From: Candidula unifasciata
Lineage: Eukaryota > Mollusca > Gastropoda > Stylommatophora > Geomitridae
Assembly (NCBI GenBank): GCA_905116865.2
Contig: CAJHNH020008543.1
Span: 52,283-116,282 of the forward strand
Reading direction: 5' to 3'
Length of the DNA stretch: 64,000 bases
This document shows, in pieces, positions 22,040-33,909 of the stretch (position 1 is the stretch's first letter; each line of letters opens with the position of its first letter). The notes beneath the pieces are model-generated. The model was not told the origin of the DNA, did no database searches, and was given only the letters and a program-made list of their open reading frames with translations. Both the position numbers and the translations under genes were made by a program.

Positions 22040-22555
22040 CCTCGAACATATAGTATGTATCCTTCAGTTTCCAATGTCAGTTTAGTTTCTATTCCCCAAG
22101 CGTCTAGTTGTATTGTATCTGCCAGTTTCTTGCGTCAGTTTTTCTTTCTTTTCCCCAAACATATAGTATGTAAGCTTTAGTTTCCCGTTGAAGTCTAGTT
22201 TTTATTCCGCAAGCGTATGGTTCGTGAATGTCCGTTTCTATTTCCTTTTGCACATACGTATAGTTTGTATCTGCTGGTTTCTCCTTTCATAATAATATCG
22301 CCTGAGCCTGTTAGTTTATCTTTCGTTAAAGTCTAATTCCTTTTCCTTAAGCGTATAATTTTTATCTATCCGTTTCTAGTTTCTGTTGTACATACACAGT
22401 TATTATCTGCTAGTTCCTTGTTTTAGCCTAGTTTATATTCCACAAACGTATACTGTAGTATGTATCTGTCAGTTTATTGTTCAAGTCTAGTGTCTATTCT
22501 GCAAATGTATAGTTTAAATTTCTAGTTTCTACTCCCAAAAAGTATAGTTAGTTCA
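22040..22555. repeat. old degenerate minisatellite, unit about 60-70 bp
   Basis: The motifs tatagtatgtat, ctgccagtttct and tagtttctattcc recur in order about seven times with much divergence, indicating an ancient array. Confidence 0.6.
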
Positions 22556-22619
22556 GCGGTTCAAAATCTAAGACTCTTTTTTTTTAAAAATAAAGCAACA
22601 CACTTCCGTAGAAGCCCAT

Positions 22620-22935
22620 CAAGGATAGTGGGGGAGGAGCGGCTGGTTGAGTGACTAGACTGTGTATAGGATGGGAGACCCGGATTCGATCCTTGAAAAG
22701 GAATGAAGATTGTTTTCCCGGGAGAGGGGGGATTTAAAATCCTAACCTGCACAGTTCGTGGCGGTTGCACTAGCTGTGCATTAATAATTCGTCTGTCTCT
22801 CCCCCCCCCCCCTTTCTCTATTTTCGCCCTAACCCCATTTTCTTTATATTGCCCCAAAAGCGGTAGATAAGTAGAAAGTAAAGATCCCTTTTCACGCCTT
22901 GGGCGCATAGGGCATATAGGAAAAGCGCCCAGTAT
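22620..22935 (+). mobile_element. tRNA-derived SINE (family C) with a 3' tail shared with family B
   Basis: An A-box-like ggttgagtgactag and a B-box-like ggattcgatcc are spaced as in tRNA. The 3' region contains cacgccttgggcgcataggg then catatag, a version of the 3' end found in the family B SINEs at 29853 and 40038. Shared 3' ends are typical of SINEs using the same partner LINE. Confidence 0.75.
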
Positions 22936-23454
22936 TTTTTTTACAGAGCAACATATGTGGGTAATATGGTCAGCATTACACCGGCCGTCTTTACTTCCCT
23001 AGAACACCCATCCTGGCACCCACGTAAGGCTGGGAAACAGGCAGACAATGTGGATGTCACAGGACAGACTGAACCTCTCAGGGTATAAGAACAATAATGA
23101 CACAAATCATGCACTTCAAACACGGACTGGACAAGATCTCCGACGTCTCCCGGTCCTTCTACACACTGGCTGACCTTTCATTCACGCTTTCTCAGACAGT
23201 TCTACGTCAGAAGGGTGCCTCCTCTTACATCAGCACTGATGTCGCATATTCTATACTACATGACGACACAGCTTTTAACGACTCCAGAACATCTGCAGCT
23301 TGTCCTAATCCAAACTCCCACACACACAGCCTGAGCCTAAGTCCCGCGAGAGACTTTTTTCAAAGAAAAACAGTACAACATGACACCCCTCTAACCTAGA
23401 CCAGACTGAGAAAGTAGACCCAATGTAGATGGGTCGGGAAGCGGTAAAAGGACC

Positions 23455-23723
23455 AAACGATGATACTTATCTTAACCTTAAACGCTCACTGGGGACATTT
23501 TCTTTGTGGACGTATGAACAACAATGATACTCATCTTCACCTTAAACGCTCACTCGGGACATTTACTCCGTGGACGTATGAACAACAATGATACTTATCT
23601 TCACCTCAAACGCTCACTCGTGACATTTTCTCCGTGGACGTGTGAACAACAGTGATACTTGTCATTCACTTCAAAACTCAACAGGAACAGTTGCTCTGTC
23701 AATATGGGAAAAGTGATGATACT
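23455..23723. repeat. 64-bp minisatellite, about 4 copies, interrupted by a hAT element
   Basis: The unit is about 64 bp with core atgatacttatcttcacct, then aaacgctcact and gtggacgtatgaacaac. The last copy stops at 23723 and resumes after the hAT at 28166 (taatacttatccacttaaac). Confidence 0.85.
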
Positions 23724-24059
23724 AAGGGCCATCTTAACGCATAGGCACTTGCTGGGGGCCCATGAGAATAGGAGTTGCATGCTAATCCGTGTAATGTCAA
23801 GGGACTTGCCGTAAATAGAAAATATATTTGACCTAAAACATGATTCTATGTAATATTAGTACACTGTTTAAAAAAAAAAATGAAAAACAAAAGAAAAAAA
23901 GAAACGCATAGCTACTGAAAGGAAGAAACATACTCACAATTTTGACATTCTGCATCTTTGTAATGCAGTAAGTGAAATTACTTAAATTTCACAGAAGAAT
24001 ACCTTATGGTTGCACCAATCAATTGACACCTTTGGGGGGGGGGGTGGGGGGGGGCATCT

Positions 24060-25320
24060 GGGTATTGATAGTTTTTAAGAGTAGGCCTTTCCCGTGAGTA
24101 TGGTGTGTGGCCTTTCCCGCTAGTATGGTGTGTGGCCTTTCCCGTTAGCATGGCGTGTGGCCTTTCCCGTTAGTATGGTGTGTGGCCTTTCCCGTTAGTT
24201 TGTTGTGTGGCTTCCTCTTGCATGGATCAGTGACTGGCATCTCCTGGGCATGGATGCGATCAGATGTCTGATATGGGCCTGTGGGATGGCTGGCCACTCT
24301 TCCTGGAGTGCCTGGAACAGATCACGACCATTGGCTGGAGCAACGTTTCGACGACAAACACGTCTTTGCAGCTCAAGCCACAGGTGCTTAATCAGACTTA
24401 TGTCTGCAGACAGAGATGGCCAGGAAAGGGTTTGAATGTTACTGGCAGTCAGGAACTGTGTAGTCAGCTGTGCAGAATGGGTATGTCGTTGTCCTGTTGA
24501 AAAATATATCTGTTAGCATCCAAAAATGGAAGGACTTGTGTTCGAATAATTTCATTGACGTTTCGTTGCGCATTTAAACTTCCTTCAGTGTGCACCTTCC
24601 ATTGTAACTGATCATTCCTCATACCATTTAACCCCCACCACCGTTCAGGGGAGCTTCATCCACGCAATTGTGGGCTAAACCTTCATTTCGTCTATAGTAG
24701 ACCTTACGCCGTCTATCATGACGCTGCATTAAAAAAAAAAAAGATTCGTAACTGAACCAGACACTTCTCCACTGATTTTCACTTGCCCAGGGACGATGTT
24801 GGTTGGCCCAAAGAAGTCGATTTTGGCGGTTACGACGCGTAAGGACAGGTCCTCGGTGTGATCGTCGAGCTTAAAGTCCAACATCATGCAGTCTGTTCTA
24901 ATTAGTTAATCAGACACATGACGTCTTGGAGGCAATGCCTGCACAGTTGAGGAATCTGTTGCAAACCTGTCTCTAAGCTTACGAAGCCGAATCTCCGCTG
25001 CTGTTGTCACTCTGGGTCGTCCACTGCGATGTCGGTCTTTAACTACAACAGTGGCTTGGAACCGGTGACAAAGTCGACTAATGGTACTTTGATGCACGTT
25101 TAGATGTCTGGCAACCTGACTTTGACTTTCTTCTGCCTGCAATCGGCCAATAGCAATATTCCTTAAATTTATCAGTAGAGCCGCCATTCGTGACTGCTTG
25201 AAAATGAACTGATCGTTTTGGTGTAGCGTTATCCTTTTATAGGGTTTACATTGTTTAGGCAGTGAATAGTGTTCACCGCAAATTGTGTTGCTTTCTCATG
25301 CGCGCATCGTGAGCTATGCT
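24060..25320 (-). mobile_element. degenerate Tc1/mariner-superfamily element nested in the hAT
   Basis: Minus strand 25187-24906 encodes an intact N-terminal helix-turn-helix part: AIGRLQAEESQSQVARHLNV then HQSTISRLCHRF and RSGRPRVTTAAE, the classic Tc1-like DNA-binding region with its GRPR hook. Downstream on the same strand the catalytic and C-terminal parts can be followed with stops: DWPSLSAD near 24410, LWLELQRRVCRRNVAP near 24350, then LFQALQEEWPAIPQ and SMPRRCQSLIHARGSHT near 24210. Frames shift and stops interrupt, so no functional transposase remains. I could not fix the inverted repeats, so the ends are approximate. Confidence 0.85.
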
Positions 25321-25884
25321 CACAAATATGATCTTAAACACAATTGACCACAGCATTGTAACGATTACAAAAACCCACGCAATTCACGCCCACATGTCCA
25401 CTGGACACGGTAAACAATATTTGAGTCTGCTTTTCACATGCCCGAGTACGATATTTTATTTTCAAACTAATAAAAACGCGCTACTGGATAACTTTGCGTT
25501 TCTTTTTTTTTCTTAAACAGTATAAAACTTGTCAACTCAAACATAGAGTATGAAACAGCTGAAGAAGATAATACTGAGACAAGGTATTTAACAATGTGAT
25601 CAAACATGAACTGCCGAATGTCTAGTTATTAAAACGGGAATGGTCACTCTATTCAGCACCACATGATCTTTGAACTGATTAGTAAATGGTCTTTTGTCCA
25701 CAAAGAAGCTTTCTTTGCCCCATCAGGGTTCAGTGATTGCAGGCACATCAGTGTTGTTGTAGAACATGAAAATGGAGAAAAACGCCGAAAGTGAATGACA
25801 GCGTATTTGATAAGTCACAAAGGAACTTGGATGTTTAGATTCTATAATACTTAAGCGGCATCGCTCAGAGCAGAAATATTAACA

Positions 25885-26290
25885 TTAAATGTGGACACGC
25901 ATGGTTTCTGTAGTTGGCTTTCTTGCCTCCGAGTGTTTGCCATTTCTTGGAGAAAACCAACTTATAGGGCCTGTACAATGTGGCAACCATTTACATATAC
26001 TAGAGCTGCTGACTGAATTTGATCCTTTGTTGGAAGAGCATCTTAAAATGTATGGAAATTCTGAAAAAGGGAATATGTCATATTTATCTGTCAATGTTTG
26101 TGAGGAATTTATTAAATTAATGGAGCAACAGGTTCCTTGTACTGTCCTTGAAGAAGTAAAATAGTATTACTCAGTAAGTGCAGGTTATACTTCAGACACC
26201 TCAGCTACAGAACAACTTACATTTAATGTCCAATACATTAAAGAATTCGTGCATGTGGAACGTTTCTTGGTGTACCTCCCTGTCTTTTTT
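25885..26290 (+). pseudogene. hAT transposase remnant (middle part)
   Basis: The plus frame 25889-26164 contains ECLPFLGENQLIGPVQCGNH, HILELLTEFDPLLEEHL and YLSVNVCEEFIKLMEQQV. It then continues past a stop with YYSVSAGYTSDTSATEQLT. This is the order found in ZMYM1-like hAT transposases just upstream of the catalytic core. A 20-base T run at 26286-26308 ends the similarity. It is a broken gene inside the 23724-28165 element. Confidence 0.7.
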
Positions 26291-26505
26291 TTTTTTTTTT
26301 TTTTTTTCATGGGGCAAAGAATCTAAACTGTTGTGGGTTTTCTTAATGAGAATAACATGCCTCTATTAAACAGCTGTAGCCAGTAATACGATAACGCCTC
26401 AGATATGTCTGGGCAATATAATGGATCCTAAGCGAGAATCCGTGTGGTGGAGCAACGTCGTTCCTTTCTCTAAAATAGAAAAACAACAAATTAGGGAAAG
26501 ACTCC

Positions 26506-27112
26506 CTCGCTTTCCGGGGCCGCCCAACCAAGCCCTTATCATCACCTAGACAAAAGAGGGAGAAGGCTAAGATCCCTTAATCCCCCCCCCCCTCCCTTCC
26601 CGGGGCCGCCCAACCAAGCCCTTATCATCACCTAGACAAAAGAGGGAGAAGGCTCAGATCCCTTAATCCCCCCCCCTCCCTTCCCGGGGCCGCCCAACCA
26701 AGCCCTTATCATCACCTAGACAAAAGAGGGAGAAGGCTAAGATCCCTTAATCCCCCCCCCTCCCTTCCCGGGGGCCGCCCAACCAAGCCCTTATCATCAC
26801 CTAGACAAAAGAGGGAGAAGGCTAAGATCCCTTAATCCCCCCCCCCCCCTCCCTTCCCGGGGCCGCCCAACCAAGCCCTTATCATCACCTAGACAAAAGA
26901 GGGAGAAGGCTCAGATCCCTTAATCCCCCCTCCCCCTCCCTTCCCGGGGCCGCCCAACCAAGCCCTTATCATCACCTAGACAAAAGAGGGAGAAGGGCTC
27001 AGATCCCTTAACCCCCCCCCCCCTCCCTTCCCGGGGCCGCCCAACCAAGCCCTTATCATCACCTAGACAAAAGAGGGAGAAGGCTCAGATCCCTTAACCC
27101 CCCCCCCCCTTC
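26506..27112. repeat. ~86-bp minisatellite with variable C runs, 7 copies
   Basis: The unit contains ggggccgcccaaccaagccc, then ttatcatcacctagacaaaa and gagggagaaggct, and ends in a run of 7-13 C. The body of the unit is almost identical between copies, and the C run varies in length. The G-rich complement could fold into quadruplexes. Confidence 0.94.
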
Positions 27113-27409
27113 TTCTATTTGCTCTTCTTTGTTCCCTATACGCGCCCGAACCGTGTAGGAATACTCCTCAAATGATAACCATCTTCTACAGTATACACTA
27201 CTGTCGTCAATGTCCCTTGTGCTGGACACAACCTGAACTTGGTTGGAATAACAGCAGCAAATGGTTTTCTTAACAACTGGTTGACTTTGTTCGGCATTTG
27301 TATTAATCAATTTTTTATTTTTTTTTTTTAAATTATTATAATCCTACCACCTTCTAAAATGTTGGACTGTCCTGTGACGTCATGTGGAGTAAAATGTTAC
27401 GAAAGAACC

Positions 27410-27880
27410 CAGCCAAAATATGCAACTCGCAGGATAAACGAAAAGTTTAACTGGAAAAGTTCTTTCCTATTCTGGTCACTCATCTTTAAAGTGACAATAC
27501 ATGCAGAGGCTAATTTGCAGACTGGATATCCGTTTGCTTTCTTTAGTGAATTGGAGACCATTTCTTCTGATTCACTAACGAACAAAATATGGACTTCTGG
27601 CTAACATTTATCTTAACGGTCGTAATTATGATGAACTTTTAGATGAATTTGAGTGTCTCGAGCACTACATGGCTCTTAATGAAAATTGTGCGACTCTCTC
27701 TGTACTGTATAGAAACATAATTTTGTACATTTTGAAATCTGTTTTCCTGAATGGCAAAACTGCATTCAGAGTGTTCATGTTGATGATAACCAAATATACA
27801 GGAAAACATTCTTTTCCCAAGACTGAAACTTATTTTAAAAAAATGTTTCGTAGCCCAATGGGACAGCATCATTGAAACTG
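27410..27880 (+). pseudogene. hAT transposase remnant (C-terminal part)
   Basis: Plus frames include RRINEKFNWKSSFLFWSLIF followed by LQTGYPFAFFSELETISSDS, and after a shift YDELLDEFECLEHYMALNEN. The arrangement fits the distal part of a hAT transposase interrupted by stops. It closes the coding remnants of the 23724-28165 element. Family assignment rests partly on context. Confidence 0.5.
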
Positions 27881-28202
27881 ACTTTGGCTCATCCAGTATG
27901 GAACATGATATCTTGGTCAGTAATAAAGCAACTATGTGAAAAGAAATGCGGCATTAGCTTTTTATATTAAGAAGTTCGTAGTACTTCCATAATATGCTAT
28001 CTAATCTATGTTTATTTTTTAACACCATTTTTTGTTAAGTGACAGCAAAATAAATATATGTATAATATTATCCACAATTTACATTTCATTTCTGTGAGTG
28101 GTTATCGTAGGTGCCCCATCACACTGGTTTGCCCAGGAGCCCAAAATGCTGCCAAGACGACCCTGGTAATACTTATCCACTTAAACACTCACTGTGTTTA
28201 AG

Positions 28203-28346
28203 TAAGGGCTACTATAAAATAAGAAGAGAAAAACGCCATGAAAAGAACGTTGTCCGGGAAATCTCCAGGGACGCCTAAGTCACAACATAACTGACAGAGA
28301 TGGAGAGTTGACTACTTCCAGGTGGTAAAGCTCTGCTCACTTGAGG
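28203..28346 (+). repeat. dispersed repeat family F, copy 1
   Basis: The segment ggctactataaaataagaag, then gtccgggaaatctccaggga, and ggtggtaaagctctgctcac is about 95 percent identical by eye to 31610-31750. It starts 40 bases beyond the right end of the hAT. Confidence 0.85.
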
Positions 28347-28649
28347 CAACAATTTTGATGACGTATCTTGCGGTCCATTATCTCCACAGCCACACACAAA
28401 CACACACATTGTTTCCGCAGCCACACACAAACACACACACACACACGCTCGTACTGTTGTCTCGTGTTTATACTTTCATTACCAGATTATTTATCATGTT
28501 GTTACATTTAAACCGTATAATTTTTTCCCCCTTCCGCCCTCCCTCCTCTTGTTTCACCTTTCTTCTTGCTCTTGCTTCTTCTTTCATTCATGTCATCATT
28601 CCTTCTCCTTGTATGTGTTCTGGGATCCATTTTATGATGGGGGGGGGGG

Positions 28650-29540
28650 GGGGGGAGAATAGACCCACTTTTCCCTTATAAGCATATGGTAAGAGGCGAC
28701 TAATCACATAGAATGTCAGTGCACTGTCATGGTCATGTAGGATGCTAGTTGACTCCTGTAATCACATGGAACGTCAATGTATTCCCCTAGTCACGTAGAT
28801 TGTTAGTTAAGCTCCTGTAATCACTTAGAATGCCAGTGTACTCCCGTAGTCACGTAGAATGCTAGTTAAATCGTGTAATCACATAGAATGTCAGTGTACT
28901 CTCTTGGTCATATTGAATGCTAGTTCACTTCTGTAATCACATAGAATATTAGTGTGCTTCTGTGGTCACGTAGAATGTCAATTCACCGCTTTAATCACTT
29001 AGAAGGTCCATTTACTCTTGTGGTCGCCCTGCTCTCTAGCGTAGTTGGCTAAACCGAATTGCGCGGTGAGCGGGTGACGAATCCTTGTGGTCCGGGTTCA
29101 CTCCCGGGGGTGGGCAGAAAAGCCACATTTCTCCCAGATTTACGGTATTTAAAATGGAATCAAGGCCGAAAGGTTGCGATATCCATAATACCGAGCCTAA
29201 GGGTTAACAACTCATGGCTTCTGAATACTCAAACAAACAACAAACAACTCTTGTGGTCACGTAGAATGTTAGTTCACTCCTTCAATCACTTAAAAGGTCC
29301 ATTTACTCTTTTGGTCACGTAGAATGTTAGTTCACACCTTCAATCACTTAAAAGGTCCATTTACTCTTATGGTCACGTAGAATGTTAGTTTACTCCTTCA
29401 ATTACTTAGGTCTATTTACTCTTGTGGTCACGTAGAATGCCATTTTACTAGCGTGGTCACGTATATTGTCAGTAAACTCCCGTGGTCAGGTAACATTTCA
29501 GTATGCTGCCGCGATGATATAAAATGCCAGTATGTTTTCA
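28650..29540. repeat. compound minisatellite with ~55-bp unit, interrupted by a SINE
   Basis: Alternating modules ggtcacgtagaatgttagtt and ctcctgtaatcacatagaat occur about 15 times in total. The array is interrupted at 29026-29246 by a SINE with a target duplication derived from the repeat itself. Confidence 0.85.
29026..29246 (+). mobile_element. tRNA-derived SINE (family A), plus orientation, with 12-bp target duplication
   Basis: A box-like tagcgtagttggctaaa and B box ggttcactccc are in the head; body blocks agccacatttctcccagatt and gttgcgatatcc follow; the tail is aaacaaacaacaaac. The 12-bp sequence actcttgtggtc flanks both sides (29014-29025 and 29247-29258). The element is 221 bp, the same length as the copy at 19543-19763. 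Confidence 0.94.
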
Positions 29541-29852
29541 CTTCGCCACCACGAGGTTCTTAGAATAGTTCTGTTTGCATTCAGAATTCAGACGTCACGA
29601 CGATCGTCCTCCATAAAGATGTGAGATGGCGCATGTCACGTCTGTATGTTGCCAGAGGAAAGATTTATGACTTCAAATGTTGACTGCAAGTTGTTGCTCT
29701 TGTGCCATAGGCCTATGATTGTGTTAGTCTCCACGGCCCTATATTTGTAAAACGCATCACACATACTTGTCTTGGGCTGATAAGGCCGGGGGTTGATTCT
29801 GTGAAGTTCATTTCTCGGCTAGTGACTACACAGTTGTAAAATATTAAACTGT

Positions 29853-30135
29853 GAGAGCCGCCGTGGTGGAGCTGCTAGACGCTTGCCTGCTGACCCGAGG
29901 GTCGTGGGCGCAGGCCCTGATGGAACCGGACTTTTTTTTTTCTTTTTTTTTTTTTCTTTCAAAAATGACGTCAGCTCCCAATTCGACCCAGCCTTATATG
30001 GGTACCAGGAAAAGTAATGGAAAGTGAAAGCAGCCAGTGTAATGTTGACCACCTCATCCACTGAGCGCCTATTGGTCTATAAAATATAGGTCTAGCCCTA
30101 TATGCCCAATACGTCTAAAGGCGTGGGGCAAAAAT
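29853..30135 (+). mobile_element. tRNA-derived SINE (family B), plus orientation
   Basis: The head gccgccgtggtggagctgct followed by agacgcttgcctgctgaccc is tRNA-like. The body carries a T-rich insertion, then aattcgacccagcctta. The 3' end is ggtctataaaatataggtct followed by agccctatatgccca. The complement of 40038-40284 matches through its whole length. Confidence 0.85.
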
Positions 30136-30149
30136 AATTACACAGTGCG

Positions 30150-30610
30150 CCGCTGAATAGCAACATTTACAAATGGGTCTAACAGGGAGTGCTACAGATA
30201 GATATGTCAATAGCTACAGCATATGTGTTGAGTGTCCAGTGATATTCCCCTCACGACTACAGCAGTGACATACTGAGTGGTGGAGAGATTTTCTGGGATT
30301 ATCTCCCCGCTTGTAGTGAGCGGAAGTTCGGCATGGCAGATTTCCTCCCGGAAGTGACCTGTCACAATTATCCAGTCGGACATGTTGGATTTGCTGGTGT
30401 AGTCGTGTCTGAGACTCAGAGCTCACGCCATTTTGGAAATCTGGCCTTATTTTAGTGACCCACAGATTTGTATGAAAAGCGCAGAATTTTACATATATTA
30501 GATTTAATTGCCTGATTCGCCCAGGATAGTCAAAGACAGTCTTATTCTCCCGTCGTCTACCTTATCTTAGTCTCCACCGCTGCCATTTATGTAGGTCTAG
30601 TGGAAATAGG
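30150..30610. other. no recognised feature
   Basis: Unique-looking sequence. A 70-codon minus-strand open frame lacks recognisable features. Confidence 0.4.
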
Positions 30611-30625
30611 AGTCTAGCCGTAAAC

Positions 30626-30629
<4 letters not shown>

Positions 30630-30717
<88 letters not shown>

Positions 30718-30718
30718 G
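30630..30718. repeat. (TA)n microsatellite
   Basis: About 40 TA units, broken by one tg. Confidence 0.98.
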
Positions 30719-30758
30719 CTATTCCGTCTTCTAATATTATGTTGCGTATCCTTTACAG

Positions 30759-30972
30759 GACGTCAGAAAACAACCAGTTAATTTATTGGCTGCTATAGTT
30801 TTTCTAGGCATATTTACTCCCAGTAGTTTGCCATTGCTTTCTGGACGATCGCTTCTCGATACCACTGTCAAACCCAACGCAAGGCGTAAGGCAAGCAGCT
30901 GGGATCAATCCCGGCAACCCGGCATTACGAAGAGCATTCGCAACGCCTAAGCCACAAGCGCCGTCTTCTACT
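30759..30972 (-). mobile_element. SINE-like repeat family E, copy 1
   Basis: The plus strand contains agtttgccattgctttctgg, gataccactgtc, cagctgggatcaatcccggc and cggcattacgaag. The complement has a B-box-like (g)ggattgatcccagctg region. The same blocks in the same order occur at 39298-39497, where the box is a better match (ggttcgatccc on the complement). Confidence 0.75.
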
Positions 30973-30999
30973 TCATCTTTTTCCCCGCTGCTGCCATAT

Positions 31000-31495
31000 C
31001 TTTCGTCATGGCCTCTAAGTGCACCCTTGGCATCCCCTGTAATACTAACAATAGTATTTAATAATTTTGGAGACCTGTATTGCTTCAGACACATATAGGT
31101 ACATGGTTTCAGTGAACATATTAGCGAAATATATTTTTAAAAAAATTACGTTTTAAAGAAAAGTAATTGTCAAAATATTCAAAGGGAAATAACTCCACCG
31201 AAAGTGTACTTTTACCAATTGTTGCAATAAATAAAGAAATGCACAGTAACCTAGGCCACCAATGTGACTGTTAATTAAAAACTGTTGTAGTCACAGTGGC
31301 AAATGAAAATTTAACCTGTGTATTGGTCACGGTTTCGAAGGAGTTAACACTTCATTTATAATAAACATACGGAATATAGGGGTTTATGATTTACAATATA
31401 GATGTTGACCGACTGTTAATCGTATATCAGCACGTATGCACATTAAAATCTATATGTGTTTCGTCCTTTTAAGGACGAAAGTTTTTTTTTTTATT
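31000..31495. other. AT-rich intergenic stretch without recognised feature
   Basis: A-rich and T-rich short runs only. No gene or repeat is visible. Confidence 0.4.
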
Positions 31496-31499
31496 TGAA

Positions 31500-31990
31500 G
31501 TTCCACCCTAGATATTGCCAGGGGCCGCAATATAGGCAGGCCATAAATATGGCCAATTGTCTGAACGCGGTTTCTGGGACCTCTCCACGGTGATCCTCAT
31601 CCACATGGTGGCTACTATAAAATAAGAAGCGGAAAACGCCATGAAAAGAACTTTGTCCGGGAAATCTCCAGGGACGCCTAAGTCACAACATAACTGACAG
31701 AGATGGAGACTTGACTACTTCCAGGTGGTAAAGCTCTGCTCACTTGAGGATGTTTATCGCTTGTGTGATGTCCTAGTGGGGTAGAAAGTCTGTCAGTCAT
31801 ATTAGCACGTGAAATGTAATTGTTAATTATTTGAAGCCCTACTCTGGCTCTTGCCAGAGGCCGCAATATAGCCAGGCCATAAATATGATCTAATAGCTGA
31901 ACGCGGTTTCTGGGACCTCTCATTCACATTGTGGCACTTTGTGTCATCGGGCGTTTATCGCTTGTGTGATGTCCTAGTGGGTTAATAAAG
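31500..31990 (+). repeat. dispersed repeat family F, copies 2 and 3 side by side
   Basis: The module gccgcaatata(g)gcaggccataaatat, then gaacgcggtttctgggacct, occurs at 31528 and again at 31860. gtttatcgcttgtgtgatgt follows at 31750 and 31950. The first copy carries the inner block shared with 28203-28346. A further copy lies inverted at 38395-38545. Confidence 0.8.
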
Positions 31991-32319
31991 AGAGATCAGC
32001 CTGACCACTTGATTCTGATGCACCTGGTCGGTTATAAATGTAGTGATCTAGACTTTATTTGCCTTGGTTATCTTTGAATTCACGACATGTATTATCGAAA
32101 ATTTCAATTTTGTATCCACTATCCAGCGACCATGTGTCTCTACCTCCCCCTCCCCTCCCCCTTTCTCCCTTTTCATGTCGAGATCATGTAGCAACCAATT
32201 CCTTATCCTTATATTACGTCGATATGTATTCTTGGGCTTCGTATCTTTCTGAGGTGTAGCAGATTACATTATTCTTTTGCACAGTTCTTCTTATTCTTGC
32301 CCTCCTCCTGCTCTTCTTC

Positions 32320-32625
32320 TTCTTCTTTTTCTTCTACTATACTACTAATACTACTACTACTCTACTGACTACTACTACTACTACTACTAACTATACTACT
32401 ACTACTACTATACTACTACTATACTACTACTACTACTACTACTAATACTACCACTACTATATACTACTACTACTACTACTATACTACTATTACTACTGGG
32501 GGGGGTACTACTACATACTACTACTACTACTACTACTATACTACTACTACTATACTACGACTACTATACTGACTACTACTAATTACTACTCTACTACTAC
32601 TATACTACTACTACTACTACTAACC

Positions 32626-32703
<78 letters not shown>

Positions 32704-32758
32704 TACTACTACTACTACTATACTACTATACTACTACTATACTACTACTACTACTAAT

Positions 32759-32798
<40 letters not shown>

Positions 32799-32810
32799 GT
32801 ACATACCACA

Positions 32811-32890
<80 letters not shown>

Positions 32891-32905
32891 CACCATGACT
32901 ACTAC
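32320..32905. repeat. (ACT)n trinucleotide microsatellite, about 0.6 kb
   Basis: The tract is ACT/TAC units with frequent ata interruptions, one poly-G run at 32499, and ccaccaccacc patches. Serine- or valine-rich open frames here are artefacts. Confidence 0.97.
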
Positions 32906-32989
32906 TACTTTTCCTCCTCTTCCTTACCCTGCCTTGTCTGCTGCCATTCTTCCTGTATTGAGGGATTCTGGGCACGGAAACAGATAGCT

Positions 32990-33240
32990 AATCGCAGTCA
33001 AGCATATAATCATTCTAGAACTGCAGACAAGTGAGATGGATACCTCACCCTGACTGCTGTATCCACTTGCCGGTGTGTACAGCAAATATTGAACCCGGCA
33101 GTAATTGACCATCAATCCGGGAATTTTCGGCTGGCTCGAACGTGCCCAGGTAACCGGATCTTGCTGCAAACAGACGCCAGGGAGAAGTGTGCTCTTGGGT
33201 GCCCAAAACTGTTGTAGTTCGTTGTATGACGACATGTAAA
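32990..33240. other. no recognised feature
   Basis: Unique-looking sequence between the ACT tract and the 44-bp array. Confidence 0.4.
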
Positions 33241-33670
33241 GGAATAGCTAATGTGTAGTTGTTCCTTGTGTGACGATGTATGTTTTGAAAGGTATATATT
33301 TGTTTGAATAGTTGTTGGTTGTTTGACGAAGTGTACAGGTATGGTTATTGTCAGTGGCTGAGAAAGAGAACCGGATCATAAGGCTGACCTCAGGGCTGAG
33401 TTCTGTTCGTTGTACAAAGATGTGTACAGGGATGTCTGTTGTGTAATTGTTCTTTGTGGGCGATGTGTACAGGAATGTCTGTTGTGTAATTGTTTGTTGT
33501 ACGACGGTGTATACAGGGATGTCTGTTGTGTAATTGTTTGTTGTACGATGATGTGTACATGGATGTCTGTTGTGTAATTGTTCGTTGTAGGACGGTGTGT
33601 ACAGGGATGTTTTTGTGTAATTGTTCTTTGCACGACGGTGTGTACAGGCATGTCTGTTATGTAATTTTCG
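33240..33670. repeat. ~44-bp minisatellite, about 8 copies
   Basis: The unit contains tgttgtgtaattgttcgttg, then tacgacggtgtgtacaggga. One longer interruption lies near 33340-33410. Confidence 0.85.
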
Positions 33671-33699
33671 TTCTACTTGATGGTGGGTATCGTGGTGGT

Positions 33700-33845
33700 T
33701 GGTGTTGAGATACGCTGGGTTTGGTAGAACATCACTTTCTGTTTTGTTAGTAGAGCATCACTTTCTATTTGATTTGCTTTGGGAGCATCACTTTTGTTCG
33801 GTAGAACGTCACTTTCTATTTGGTTGGGTAGAACATTACTACAGT
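33700..33845. repeat. short degenerate repeat (agaacatcactttct)
   Basis: Five diverged copies of a roughly 30-bp unit with the core gcatcactttctattt. Confidence 0.7.
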
Positions 33846-33909
33846 TGCGGGCGGACATCTCCATGGTCAGCGGTCAACCTAGGTCCTATGATGGTCAGTT
33901 TCTGAGATC

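Larger units (their letters stand above)
23724..28165 (+). mobile_element. degenerate hAT-superfamily DNA transposon (4.4 kb) with nested insertions
   Basis: The ends are inverted: aagggccatcttaacgc at the left and, complemented, cagggtcgtcttggc at the right. Flanking 8-bp sequences atgatact (23716) and gtaatact (28166) match at 6 of 8 positions. The outer sequence is the same 64-bp minisatellite on both sides, so the insertion point is clear. Internal coding remnants at 25885-26290 (HILELLTEFDPLLEEHL, YLSVNVCEEFIKLMEQ) and 27410-27870 resemble a ZMYM-type hAT transposase. They carry stops and frameshifts. A Tc1-like element and a C-rich minisatellite sit inside. The element is dead. Confidence 0.72.

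Noticed and set aside
17575..29260. tRNA-like A and B boxes considered as functional tRNA genes
   Set aside because: No complete cloverleaf with anticodon stem could be drawn. The boxes sit in longer dispersed elements, two of which have target duplications, so they are SINEs.
30620..30720. (TA)n run as a replication origin or regulatory element
   Set aside because: A simple microsatellite with no further supporting motif.
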